Shown here one piece after another: positions 35,361 through 43,038 of a DNA stretch of 64,000 bases. The position numbers and the translations under genes were made by a program. The DNA comes from Falsirhodobacter halotolerans (lineage in GTDB: Bacteria; Pseudomonadota; Alphaproteobacteria; Rhodobacterales; Rhodobacteraceae), in NCBI RefSeq assembly GCF_022899245.1, contig NZ_JALJAZ010000001.1, forward strand, positions 2,453,001 through 2,517,000, in the 5' to 3' direction. The notes under the pieces are model-generated. The model was not told where the DNA came from, ran no database searches, and was given only the letters and a program-made list of their open reading frames with translations. Every line of letters begins with the position of its first letter. Position 1 is the first letter of the stretch.

Positions 35361-35938
35361 GCAGCGTTCACACCCGATCGCGACATGACGGCCATCGTCG
35401 TTCCGTCCACGTCCGAGAATACATGCTCGCCTTCGGCCAGGTTAAGGAGTTCGGCCAGACGGGCGCGCGCGCGGTTGGCGCGGCTTTTGACGGTGCCGAC
35501 CGCGACATTCATCATGCCCGCCGCATCCTCGTAGGAAAAGCCGGATGCGCCGACAAGGATCAGAACCTCCCGGTGTTCGGGGGTCAGCTTGTCGAAGGCC
35601 GCGCTGAATTCGGTGAACGCCATGCGCCCGTCATGGTCGGGCTTCACATACAAGGTGGCCGCATGTGCCCCTTCGGGATCGGGCACTTCGCGCCGGTTCT
35701 TGCGCTTGTCGGAATAGAAGGTGTTGCGCAGGATGGTGAACAGCCACGCCCGCAGGTTCGTCCCCACGGTGAACTTGTCGAAATTCGTCCAGGCCTTGAC
35801 GATGGTGTCCTGCACCAGATCGTCGGCCAAGGACACGTTGCGGGTGAGGGAGATGGCGAAGGCGCGCAACGCCGGCAGGTGGTCGGGCAACTCCTCCCGC
35901 GGATCGCGGGCCCCGGCGGGCATCTGGGCCGCCGTCAT
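35357..35938 (-). CDS. ecfG: ECF sigma factor EcfG (general stress response)
   Basis: A 193-residue ECF sigma factor. Region 2 (about 22-90) includes SLADDLVQDTIVKAW and NLRAWLFTILRNTF. Region 4 (about 115-165) includes LTPEHREVLILVG and YEDAAGMMNVAVGTVKSR. Adjacent to nepR, a HisKA_2 kinase and divergent phyR, it fits EcfG, which is held by NepR and freed when phosphorylated PhyR takes NepR away. The start ATG overlaps the nepR stop by four bases. Promoters matching its consensus occur repeatedly nearby. Confidence 0.92.
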   Translation of the reverse strand: MTAAQMPAGARDPREELPDHLPALRAFAISLTRNVSLADDLVQDTIVKAWTNFDKFTVGTNLRAWLFTILRNTFYSDKRKNRREVPDPEGAHAATLYVKPDHDGRMAFTEFSAAFDKLTPEHREVLILVGASGFSYEDAAGMMNVAVGTVKSRANRARARLAELLNLAEGEHVFSDVDGTTMAVMSRSGVNAA

Positions 35939-36054
35939 TTCTGCGCCCCTTTTTCCTTCAATTGGGCCAACAGTTGGGTGAACCGATCCGGCACCTCCTG
36001 CTCCAGAGCTTCGTCATACACACGCTTGAGATTGGCATCGATCTGATGTGTCAT
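35935..36054 (-). CDS. nepR: Anti-sigma factor NepR (short)
   Basis: A 39-residue protein, translated by hand from ATG 36052-36054. Its core LKRVYDEALEQEVPDRF matches the NepR consensus helix that binds EcfG and PhyR, and LLAQLKEKG follows. Known NepR proteins are usually about 60 residues, so this one has very short flanks on both sides of the core. The stop overlaps the ecfG ATG by four bases (ATGA). A perfect EcfG promoter on this strand (36134-36158) implies autoregulation. A plus-strand open frame over the same bases is a shadow. Confidence 0.85.
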   Translation of the reverse strand: MTHQIDANLKRVYDEALEQEVPDRFTQLLAQLKEKGAQK

Positions 36055-36126
36055 CGAAAGCCTTTCACGCTCTTTTGCCATTTGCCCCAAAACCCGTTAC
36101 TTTCGCTGTCGCACCAACATTCTTCG

Positions 36127-36151
36127 GAACCAAACGCCATCACCCGCGTTT
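36127..36151 (+). promoter_or_regulatory. EcfG promoter for phyR
   Basis: GGAAC (36127-36131), 16-base spacer, CGTT (36148-36151): exact consensus. Predicted start near 36158, about 28 bases before ATG 36187. Fully interleaved with the nepR promoter on the other strand. Confidence 0.8.
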
Positions 36152-36158
36152 GGTTCCC
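36134..36158 (-). promoter_or_regulatory. EcfG promoter for nepR-ecfG-kinase
   Basis: On the minus strand: GGAAC (36158-36154), 16-base spacer, CGTT (36137-36134): exact consensus. Predicted start near 36127, about 73 bases before ATG 36054. Its -10 lies within the spacer of the phyR promoter, and the phyR -10 lies within its spacer. Confidence 0.8.
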
Positions 36159-36186
36159 GAGAAAATGAGCTTGAAGAGGACATTCA

Positions 36187-36996
36187 ATGCCGTCGGACGC
36201 CACGCCTGACCTGTCGACCGTGATCGGGGCGAACCTTCCTTATCTGCGGCGTTACGCGCGGGCGCTGACGGGCAGCCAGTCCACCGGGGACGCTTTTGCC
36301 GCCGCAACCCTCGAAGCCATTCTGGAAGACCAGTCGATCTTCCAGACGACAAACAACGCAAAGGTCGCTTTGTTCCACGCGTTCCACCTTGTCTGGGCCA
36401 GCGCGGGCGCGCCCTTGGGCGAAGCCGACAACCGGCTGTCGCAAAAGGCGCAGGACCACATGGCCCACCTGACGCCCAACACGCGCGAAGCTTTGCTTTT
36501 GCACGCGATCGAAGGCTTCACCCACGAAGAAATTGGCGCGATCATGCAGATCGACACGAACGAGGCGTCCGAACTGGTGCACATCGCCCAGCGCGAGATG
36601 GCCGACGCGGTCGCCGGGCGCATCATGATCATCGAGGACGAGGCCATCATCGCGATGGACATCTCGGCCATCGTCAAGGAGATGGGCCATTCCATCACCG
36701 GCATCGCCCGCACCCGGACCGAAGCCGTGGCCCTCGCCTCGCGCGAAAAGCCGGACCTGATCCTTGCGGACATCCAGCTGGCCGACAATTCCTCGGGCAT
36801 CGACGCGGTCAACGACATCATGGCGCAGTTCGACGACGTGCCGGTGATCTTCATCACCGCCTTCCCCGAACGCCTGCTGACCGGGCAAAAGCACGAACCG
36901 GCCTTCCTGATCACCAAACCCTATCACGAGGATCAGGTTCGTTCGGCCGTCAGCCAGGCGATGTTCTTCGCCTCCACCGAGACGCTGATCGCCTGA
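36187..36996 (+). CDS. phyR: Anti-anti-sigma response regulator PhyR
   Basis: A 269-residue protein with the PhyR architecture. The N-terminal sigma-like domain (about 1-135) mimics EcfG and lacks DNA-binding function. The C-terminal receiver domain (about 145-262) has the acidic pair Glu150/Asp151, the phospho-acceptor Asp195 (LILADIQLAD), the Thr/Ser switch in FITAFPERLL, and Lys in ITKPYHEDQ. When phosphorylated it binds NepR and frees EcfG. AGAGGA lies upstream of ATG 36187. It is divergent from nepR-ecfG and ends at a terminator (37026-37051). Confidence 0.95.
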   Translation: MPSDATPDLSTVIGANLPYLRRYARALTGSQSTGDAFAAATLEAILEDQSIFQTTNNAKVALFHAFHLVWASAGAPLGEADNRLSQKAQDHMAHLTPNTREALLLHAIEGFTHEEIGAIMQIDTNEASELVHIAQREMADAVAGRIMIIEDEAIIAMDISAIVKEMGHSITGIARTRTEAVALASREKPDLILADIQLADNSSGIDAVNDIMAQFDDVPVIFITAFPERLLTGQKHEPAFLITKPYHEDQVRSAVSQAMFFASTETLIA

Positions 36997-37025
36997 GGCG
37001 GGGCGCGAAAACCGGGCAGAACCAG

Positions 37026-37051
37026 GGCGGCGGGGGAACCTGCCGCCTTTT
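37026..37051 (+). terminator. Rho-independent terminator of phyR
   Basis: Stem GGCGGC / GCCGCC extended by a G-U pair and GG/CC, with loop of about four bases and a following T-run (37048-37051). It lies 30 bases after phyR and overlaps the -35 region of the next promoter (37035-37060). Confidence 0.75.
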
Positions 37052-37060
37052 CCTTACGTT
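37035..37060 (+). promoter_or_regulatory. EcfG promoter for the secreted 165-residue protein
   Basis: GGAAC (37035-37039), 17-base spacer, CGTT (37057-37060): exact consensus. Predicted start near 37067, 41 bases before ATG 37108. The -35 lies inside the phyR terminator stem-loop. Confidence 0.7.
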
Positions 37061-37107
37061 ATGGCCGCATCGCCGCACCGATTGCGGCCTTTCATTTGGA
37101 GACTGTC

Positions 37108-37605
37108 ATGCAAGGCAAACTGCTCGCCACCGCCGCGATTGCGGCCCTGTTCGCTGTTCCCGCATTCGCCCAGACGTGGAAGGATTCGGTCGATGTCGAA
37201 ACCGACCTCGCCGCGATCCAAAGCCCGGAAGCGGCCCAACGCTACGCCAATCTGGACGACGATCTGACCACGGCCATCGTGGCGCTTCTGGAACAGCGCG
37301 CCGAAATGGGCGACGGCGGCAATGCCAACATCAAGGTCGATGTGGACGAGGTGTCCCTGGCCGCCCCCTTCATGGGCAATGGCGGCGTCAGCAGCTCGGC
37401 CCTGTCGGGCAAGGTCATCGTCGATGTCCGCGGCGGTACGCAGCTGTCGCCCGACAACTACACCCTGACCGTCTCCATGGATCAGGCGATGCCCTACATC
37501 CCCGCCAACATGGACGTCACCGTGATGGAGCCGTCCAGCGACGAAATCTACAACGCCCTGATCCAAGCGTTCGCCGCGAACGTGGTCTCCAAGCTTTACG
37601 ACTGA
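37108..37605 (+). CDS. Secreted protein of unknown function, probable stress gene
   Basis: A 165-residue protein with a signal peptide (MQGKLLATAAIAALFAVPAF, cleavage near AFA). The mature protein has no Cys. It reads as a helix (residues about 30-70) and then a beta-rich domain with VDVDEVSLAAPF and KVIVDVRGG strands. The family is not recognised. ATG 37108 has GGAG seven bases upstream; a start four codons earlier lacks one. An exact EcfG promoter lies upstream, so it is probably induced by general stress. Inferred periplasmic. Confidence 0.75.
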   Translation: MQGKLLATAAIAALFAVPAFAQTWKDSVDVETDLAAIQSPEAAQRYANLDDDLTTAIVALLEQRAEMGDGGNANIKVDVDEVSLAAPFMGNGGVSSSALSGKVIVDVRGGTQLSPDNYTLTVSMDQAMPYIPANMDVTVMEPSSDEIYNALIQAFAANVVSKLYD

Positions 37606-39138
37606 TCACAGATAGGTCTGGATCGGCAGGCGTCCCACGACCCAGGACGCCAGCCGCCGCGCCGATCCCGCACCGGGGTCGGCGTTTTCATAGGTGACCT
37701 GCCCCCCGCGCTCCACGCGAAACCGATGGCGACGGCCATGCGGCTCCAGCCGAAAGGCGGCCTCCGGGGCGATCAGCTTTTCGAACATCGCGTCCAGATC
37801 GTCCATCGTGCGGGGATCCGAGATCATGACCCCGGTCTCGGTGTTCAGGAAGGCGGATCGCAGGTCGTAATTGACCGATCCCACCAGCGCCTCCCGCCCG
37901 TCCGCCTTGAACAGCTTCATGTGCAGCAGATCGCGCTTGCCATCCCCGCGCGGCGGCGGGGCATATTCGTAAAGCTCAACCCCCGCCCGCAGCAAGGCCG
38001 GGCGATAGCGAGCATAGGCGCCATAGACGACCATGTTGTCGGCATTGCACAGCGCGTTCGTGACGATCTGCACCTGCACCCCACGTTCCGCCATCGCCAC
38101 CAGCTGCGCCAGACCCGCCCGCCCCGGCACGAAATACGGGGTGACGATGCGAAATCGCCGTTCGGCCGAATCCAGCAGACCGGGCAGCCGGTCGATCAGC
38201 CACGTATCGCTCTGGCGCTTGAACACCTTGTCGGGCGGGTCGGCCACGAACTCCACCCCGCCGTCAAAGCGGAACGGACGCGCCAACACATCGCCGGGCA
38301 GGGCGCGCAGATCGGCGCGGATCGCCTTTCGGGCCGTATGCCGCCGAATGCGTCGGCGGAACGCCCGGTTCGACACCTGCGCCCGCGGCACCAGGGTCAG
38401 GATGGGCAGCGACAGGCCAAGGTTCCAGAAGGCGTCGAACACCTCCTCCGCCCGGCCCACCGCCGGACCCGCAACCGCGACATCCAGATCGCGTGAGTTC
38501 AGCCCCCCTTCGCCCACCGCCCCGAAATAGGTGTCGCCGATGTTGCGTCCGCCGATGATTGCCAGCCGCCCATCCGCGATCCACATCTTGCCATGCATCC
38601 GCCGGTTGAACCGCGCCAGCCCCAGCAAAGTTTCGGTCATGCGCCGCACCACATGGCCCCGGCTGCGGATCGGGTTGAACAGGCGCACCTCGATATTAGG
38701 ATGCTGGTTCAGCGCAAGAAACGTCCGGTCCAGCCCCTGCACGTTCACATCGTCCAGAAGGATGCGCACCCGAACCCCGCGATTGGCGGCCTTGGTCACC
38801 TCCTGGATCATCCACCAGCCGGTCTGGTCCAGATACCAGAGATAGGACATGACGTCCAAACTGCGCCCCGCCGCGCGCGTGGCCTCGATCCGGGCGGCAA
38901 AGCCCTCCCGGTTCGGGATCAGGGGCAGAACGCCGCTTTGTCCCGGATGCGCATCGGTCATCGGGCCCATCCGGCGGTCAAGCGCGGTCGTGTCGCCCAA
39001 GGGCAGCGCCGCCTGATACGGCCCCCGCGCCCGCGCCGCCCAACGACCATAGGACCACCAGGTCAGCACCGACAGCGCCGCAAACAGCACCACCGTCCCC
39101 CCACCCCAGATCAGCGCGGACAGGCCGCCCGCGATCAT
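37606..39138 (-). CDS. Phospholipase D / cardiolipin synthase-like protein
   Basis: A 510-residue protein with an N-terminal membrane span (about 5-27) and two HKD motifs: HGKMWIADGRLA with GGRN, and HMKLFKADGREA with GSVNYD. The pattern resembles bacterial cardiolipin synthases (ClsC-like), which join phosphatidyl groups, but phospholipase activity is also possible. ATG 39136-39138 overlaps the EEP gene stop (ATGA), and the much longer upstream open frame is a shadow of that gene. It is convergent with the secreted-protein gene with no gap. Confidence 0.87.
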   Translation of the reverse strand: MIAGGLSALIWGGGTVVLFAALSVLTWWSYGRWAARARGPYQAALPLGDTTALDRRMGPMTDAHPGQSGVLPLIPNREGFAARIEATRAAGRSLDVMSYLWYLDQTGWWMIQEVTKAANRGVRVRILLDDVNVQGLDRTFLALNQHPNIEVRLFNPIRSRGHVVRRMTETLLGLARFNRRMHGKMWIADGRLAIIGGRNIGDTYFGAVGEGGLNSRDLDVAVAGPAVGRAEEVFDAFWNLGLSLPILTLVPRAQVSNRAFRRRIRRHTARKAIRADLRALPGDVLARPFRFDGGVEFVADPPDKVFKRQSDTWLIDRLPGLLDSAERRFRIVTPYFVPGRAGLAQLVAMAERGVQVQIVTNALCNADNMVVYGAYARYRPALLRAGVELYEYAPPPRGDGKRDLLHMKLFKADGREALVGSVNYDLRSAFLNTETGVMISDPRTMDDLDAMFEKLIAPEAAFRLEPHGRRHRFRVERGGQVTYENADPGAGSARRLASWVVGRLPIQTYL

Positions 39139-39833
39139 GCGGGCAGGCGAAGCCGCGCGCGCACCGGAAGGTGATCCGACGCCCGCCGCGACAAGGGCGA
39201 GACATGCGCCGCGAAGGACACGATCTCGCCCTTGCTCAGCATCACGCGATCCAAAGGCAGGATGGGATAGGGGGCGGGAAAGCTGGGGGCGGAGCGGTTT
39301 TCGGGGAAATGCGGGAAAAAGCCGCGCAGCGTGTGGCTGCTGCGCCGCCATTCGTTCATGTCGCCCATCAGCACGGTCGGTCGGGCGGTCAGGGCGGCCA
39401 GCCGGTCCAGCACCGTCGCCACCTGCTTCACCCGCGAATGGCCCAAAAGCGCCATATGCGTGGCGATGGCGCGCATCGCCACCCCGTGCACGACCAGATC
39501 GGCCACCACCGCCCCCCGCGGCTCCAGCCCCGGCAGGGGGATCTGGTGGACATCGGCCACCTCCACCCCGTCCTTCACCAGCATGACATTGCCGTGCCAG
39601 CCATGGGCAAGGGGATGGCCCTCCACCTCCACCCGCCGCAGGCCCAGATCGCGGCGCATCGCCTCCAGATCCAGAAGCCCCCGCCGGTCGCCGAACCGGG
39701 CATCCGCCTCCTGCAGGGCCACGATGTCGGCGTCCAGTTCGCCGATCACCTTGGCGATGCGCGCCAGATCGCGGCGGCGGTCGATCCCGATGCCCTTGTG
39801 GATGTTGTAGGAGGCGACGGTCACCTCGGTCAT
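39135..39833 (-). CDS. Endonuclease/exonuclease/phosphatase family protein
   Basis: A 232-residue EEP-fold phosphodiesterase. Motifs include ASYNIHKGIG, ALQEAD, GWHGNVMLV, IATHMALLGH, MGDMNEW and the C-terminal SDHLPV, which supply the catalytic His/Asp/Asn/Glu set. No signal peptide. Paired with a PLD-like gene (four-base overlap), the combination seen for ClsC-associated proteins of phospholipid metabolism; substrate is unknown. Confidence 0.88.
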   Translation of the reverse strand: MTEVTVASYNIHKGIGIDRRRDLARIAKVIGELDADIVALQEADARFGDRRGLLDLEAMRRDLGLRRVEVEGHPLAHGWHGNVMLVKDGVEVADVHQIPLPGLEPRGAVVADLVVHGVAMRAIATHMALLGHSRVKQVATVLDRLAALTARPTVLMGDMNEWRRSSHTLRGFFPHFPENRSAPSFPAPYPILPLDRVMLSKGEIVSFAAHVSPLSRRASDHLPVRARLRLPA

Positions 39834-39886
39834 TCTGCGGATCCTGCGGCTGATGGCGTTGCCCCCTTATATGGGGCGTGCCCCGG

Positions 39887-41233
39887 TCACGGCAAAAGGA
39901 TGCGCGTGATCTCCGCCACCTTGTCGGCCACCAATCCCGCATTGCCGCGCGATTCGACGTTCAGGCGCAGCAACGGTTCGGTATTGGACGCGCGCAGGTT
40001 GAAGCGCCACGTCCCCATATCCATCGACAGGCCGTCGGTCCGATCCCGCGCGCCGTCGAACGCCGCCTCCACCCGCGCGACGGCGGCGGCGGCCTCCGCC
40101 ACCCGAAAGTTGATCTCGCCCGAGGACGGGAACGCCGCCCGCCGCGCCGCGACCAGATCGGCCAAAGGCGAGCCGGTGCGCGAGATCAGTTCGGCCACCA
40201 TCAGCCACGGAATCATCCCGCTGTCGCAGCAGGCGAAGTCACGGAAGTAATGATGCGCCGACATCTCGCCGCCATAGACCGCACCCATGTCGCGCAGGGC
40301 CTGCTTCAAGAACACATGCCCCGTGCGCGAGGCGACGGCCCGCCCTCCGGCCCGCGCCACCGCATCCTGCGTCGCCCACTGGATGCGCGGGTCATGGACG
40401 ATGGTGGCCCCGGGCTCGCGCGCCAGAAACACTTCGGCCAGAAGGCTCACGATATATTCGCCGTCGATGAAATTGCCTTGGGCATCGAACAGAAAGCAGC
40501 GGTCGAAATCCCCGTCCCAAGCCACGCCCATATCCGCCCCATGCGTGCGCACCGCCTCGGCCGTCAGGTGGCGGTTTTCGGGCAAAAGCGGATTGGGGAT
40601 GCCGTGGGGAAACGTGCCGTCCGGCGCGTGGCGGATGCGGGTGAAGGTCAGCGGCGTGTCCGACAGGGCCTCGGCCAACGCGTCGAAGGTCGGCCCCGCC
40701 GCGCCGTTCCCGGCATCGACCACGATGTGCAAAGGCCGCAGCGACGCGCGGTCGACAAACCCCGCCACACGGTCGACATAGGCGGCGCGCGCCTGACGCT
40801 GCACGTCACGGCGCACACCTTCGCCCGTCGCGGGCCGGTCCGCGTCCGCCAGGTCGCGGATCGCCGACAGATCGGGCAGCGGGGCCGCCCGCGCCCCCAC
40901 CATCTTCATCCCGTTATAGTCGATGGGGTTGTGCGAGGCGGTGATCATGATCCCGCCATCCGCGCCGAAGTGATCGGTCGCGGCATAGACCTCTTCGGTC
41001 CCACCGAGGCCGATGTCCAGAACCTCCACCCCCTGCGCCATAAGCCCTGCGGCCACGGCATCGTCCAAGGCCCCGGACGACGCCCGATTATCCCGTCCCA
41101 GCACCACGGTCCGGGCCGACAGATGGGCGGCGAAACCCGCGCCGATCCGGCGGGCGATGCCCGTGTCCAGATCGACGCCCACGCGCCCGCGAATGTCATA
41201 GGTTTTGAAACAGGTCAGCATGGGCAGGATCAT
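39887..41233 (-). CDS. Phosphomannomutase/phosphoglucomutase
   Basis: A 448-residue member of the alpha-D-phosphohexomutase family, making hexose-1-phosphates for polysaccharide or LPS precursors. Landmarks are TYDIRG at the start, the active-site phosphoserine in TASHNPIDYNG, metal-binding DGDFDR, sugar-binding GEMSAHHYF, and the phosphate-binding RASNTEPLLRLN. Start is ATG 41233 or ATG 41221; the latter gives the more usual MLTCFKTYDIRG and neither has a strong ribosome-binding site. PMM versus PGM specificity cannot be told. Confidence 0.9.
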   Translation of the reverse strand: MILPMLTCFKTYDIRGRVGVDLDTGIARRIGAGFAAHLSARTVVLGRDNRASSGALDDAVAAGLMAQGVEVLDIGLGGTEEVYAATDHFGADGGIMITASHNPIDYNGMKMVGARAAPLPDLSAIRDLADADRPATGEGVRRDVQRQARAAYVDRVAGFVDRASLRPLHIVVDAGNGAAGPTFDALAEALSDTPLTFTRIRHAPDGTFPHGIPNPLLPENRHLTAEAVRTHGADMGVAWDGDFDRCFLFDAQGNFIDGEYIVSLLAEVFLAREPGATIVHDPRIQWATQDAVARAGGRAVASRTGHVFLKQALRDMGAVYGGEMSAHHYFRDFACCDSGMIPWLMVAELISRTGSPLADLVAARRAAFPSSGEINFRVAEAAAAVARVEAAFDGARDRTDGLSMDMGTWRFNLRASNTEPLLRLNVESRGNAGLVADKVAEITRILLP

Positions 41234-41257
41234 ATCCCGCCCGCGCAAACAGGCAAG

Positions 41258-42961
41258 TCAGGCGGCCGACAGCCGGGCATAGCGTCCGCCCGACGCCTCA
41301 AGCTGGGCATGGGTGCCGATCTCGGTCACACACCCCTCCTCCATCACCACGATCCGGTCGGCGTGGCGGATGGTGGCCAGACGGTGCGCGATGATCAGCG
41401 TGGTGCGCCCGACCGACAGCGCATCAAGCGCGGCCTGAATCTCCCGCTCCGTCTCAGTGTCCAGCGCCGAGGTCGCCTCGTCCAGGATCAGAACCGGCGG
41501 GTTCTTCAGGAAGGCGCGGGCGATGGCCACGCGCTGCTTCTGCCCGCCCGACAGCATGACGCCGCGTTCGCCCACCACCGTGTCGAGGCCCTCGGGCAGC
41601 GCGGCGATCATCGGTGCCAGTTGCGCCCGCCGCGCGGCCTCGATGATCTGCTCCTCGGTTGCGGTCAGGTCGCCATAGGCGATGTTCTCGCGCAGCGTGC
41701 CGCCGAACAGGAACACATCCTGCGACACGATCCCGATCTGACGCCGCAGGCTGTCCAGCGTCATGTCGGTCAGCGCCACGCCGTCGATGGTGATGCGGCC
41801 CCCCGTCGGGTCGTAGAACCGCGGCACCAGTGCCAGAAGCGTGGTTTTCCCCGCCCCCGACGGACCGACGAAGGCCAGCGTCTCGCCCGGATGGACGTCG
41901 ATATCGACGCCCTTCAGAATCTCGCGCCCCGCGTCATAGCCAAAGCGCACCCCCTCGAACCGTATCGCGCCGGTCAGGTCGGGCGCGGGCCGGGCGTCGG
42001 GCGTGTCGGCAATCTCCGGCTCCACCGCCAGCAGCTCCTGATAGCGGCGGAACCCGGCGATGCCACGGGGATAAAGCTCGATCACCGCGGCGATCTTTTC
42101 CAGCGGGCGGAAGAACACCGCGACCAGCAGAAGGAAGGCCACGAAGCCCCCGGCCGACAGATCGCCCGACAGCACATAGGCCGCCCCCGCCACCATCACA
42201 ACGACCTGGATCAGCCGCATCCCCATGTAGTTCAGCGACACCGACTGCGCCATGACCTTGTAGGCGGCCAGTTTCGTCGTGCGGTAACCGGCGTTGTCCT
42301 TGGCGAACAGCGCCTTCTCATGCTCCTCGTTGGCAAAGGCCTTCACCACGCGGATGCCGCCCACATTCTCCTCCAGCCGGACGTTGAAATCGGCCACGCG
42401 GGAATAGATCGCGCGCCACGTCTTCGTCATGCGCCCGCCGAAGATCATCACGATGGCCATGGTCACCGGAACGATCACCGCCGTCATCAGCGCCAGGTCA
42501 AGGTTGATCCACGCCATCAGGCAGAAGGCACCGATGAAGGTCATGATGGCGATGAACAGATCCTCGGGGCCGTGATGGGCCACCTCGCCGATCTCTTCCA
42601 GATCGCGGGTGACGCGGGCCACCAGCTTGCCCGTCCGTTCGCGGTCGTAATAGCGGAAGGAGAGCTTTTGCAGATGGTCGAACGCGCGGCGGCGCATCTC
42701 CGTCTCGATGTTGATGCCCAGCATGTGGCCCCAATAGGTCACGACCGCCATCAGGCCGGTGTTCACGACATAGATGGCAAGCAATGCCACCGCCGCCATG
42801 ACGGTCAGCGACAGGTTCCCCTGCGGCAGCAGATGGTCGATGAAGCCGCGAATTGCCAAGGGAAAGGCCAGTTCCAGAAGGCCCGACACCACCGCCGCCC
42901 CGAAATCGAGGCAGAACAGCCAGACCCACGGACGGTAATAGGAGAAGAAGTCGCGCAACAT
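41258..42961 (-). CDS. ABC exporter, fused membrane and ATPase domains (MsbA/LipA-like)
   Basis: A 567-residue half-transporter. Six spans occupy about residues 1-310. The ATPase half has Walker A GPSGAGKTT, signature LSGGQKQR, Walker B VLILDEATSAL and the H-loop IIAHRL. Probably works as a homodimer exporting a lipid, drug or peptide; substrate not predictable. The ATG has no clear ribosome-binding site but CGAAAGGATG-like sequence lies upstream. It is divergent from the epimerase gene. Confidence 0.92.
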   Translation of the reverse strand: MLRDFFSYYRPWVWLFCLDFGAAVVSGLLELAFPLAIRGFIDHLLPQGNLSLTVMAAVALLAIYVVNTGLMAVVTYWGHMLGINIETEMRRRAFDHLQKLSFRYYDRERTGKLVARVTRDLEEIGEVAHHGPEDLFIAIMTFIGAFCLMAWINLDLALMTAVIVPVTMAIVMIFGGRMTKTWRAIYSRVADFNVRLEENVGGIRVVKAFANEEHEKALFAKDNAGYRTTKLAAYKVMAQSVSLNYMGMRLIQVVVMVAGAAYVLSGDLSAGGFVAFLLLVAVFFRPLEKIAAVIELYPRGIAGFRRYQELLAVEPEIADTPDARPAPDLTGAIRFEGVRFGYDAGREILKGVDIDVHPGETLAFVGPSGAGKTTLLALVPRFYDPTGGRITIDGVALTDMTLDSLRRQIGIVSQDVFLFGGTLRENIAYGDLTATEEQIIEAARRAQLAPMIAALPEGLDTVVGERGVMLSGGQKQRVAIARAFLKNPPVLILDEATSALDTETEREIQAALDALSVGRTTLIIAHRLATIRHADRIVVMEEGCVTEIGTHAQLEASGGRYARLSAA

Positions 42962-43038
42962 GGGGGCATCCTTTCGCCCCTTCCCTAGTGTTTTCGTCCG
43001 GCATTGACCAGAGCCTTGGCTTGCGGCACCACGGGGGG

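Noticed and set aside
35962-36168. A 68-residue plus-strand open frame over nepR
   Set aside because: Overlaps the conserved nepR core in antisense and crosses the double EcfG promoter. The nepR reading is supported by family match and overlap with ecfG.
39878-42988. A 1036-residue open frame on the plus strand
   Set aside because: It is antisense to phosphomannomutase and the ABC exporter, has no domain motifs and is a composition artefact of GC-rich DNA.
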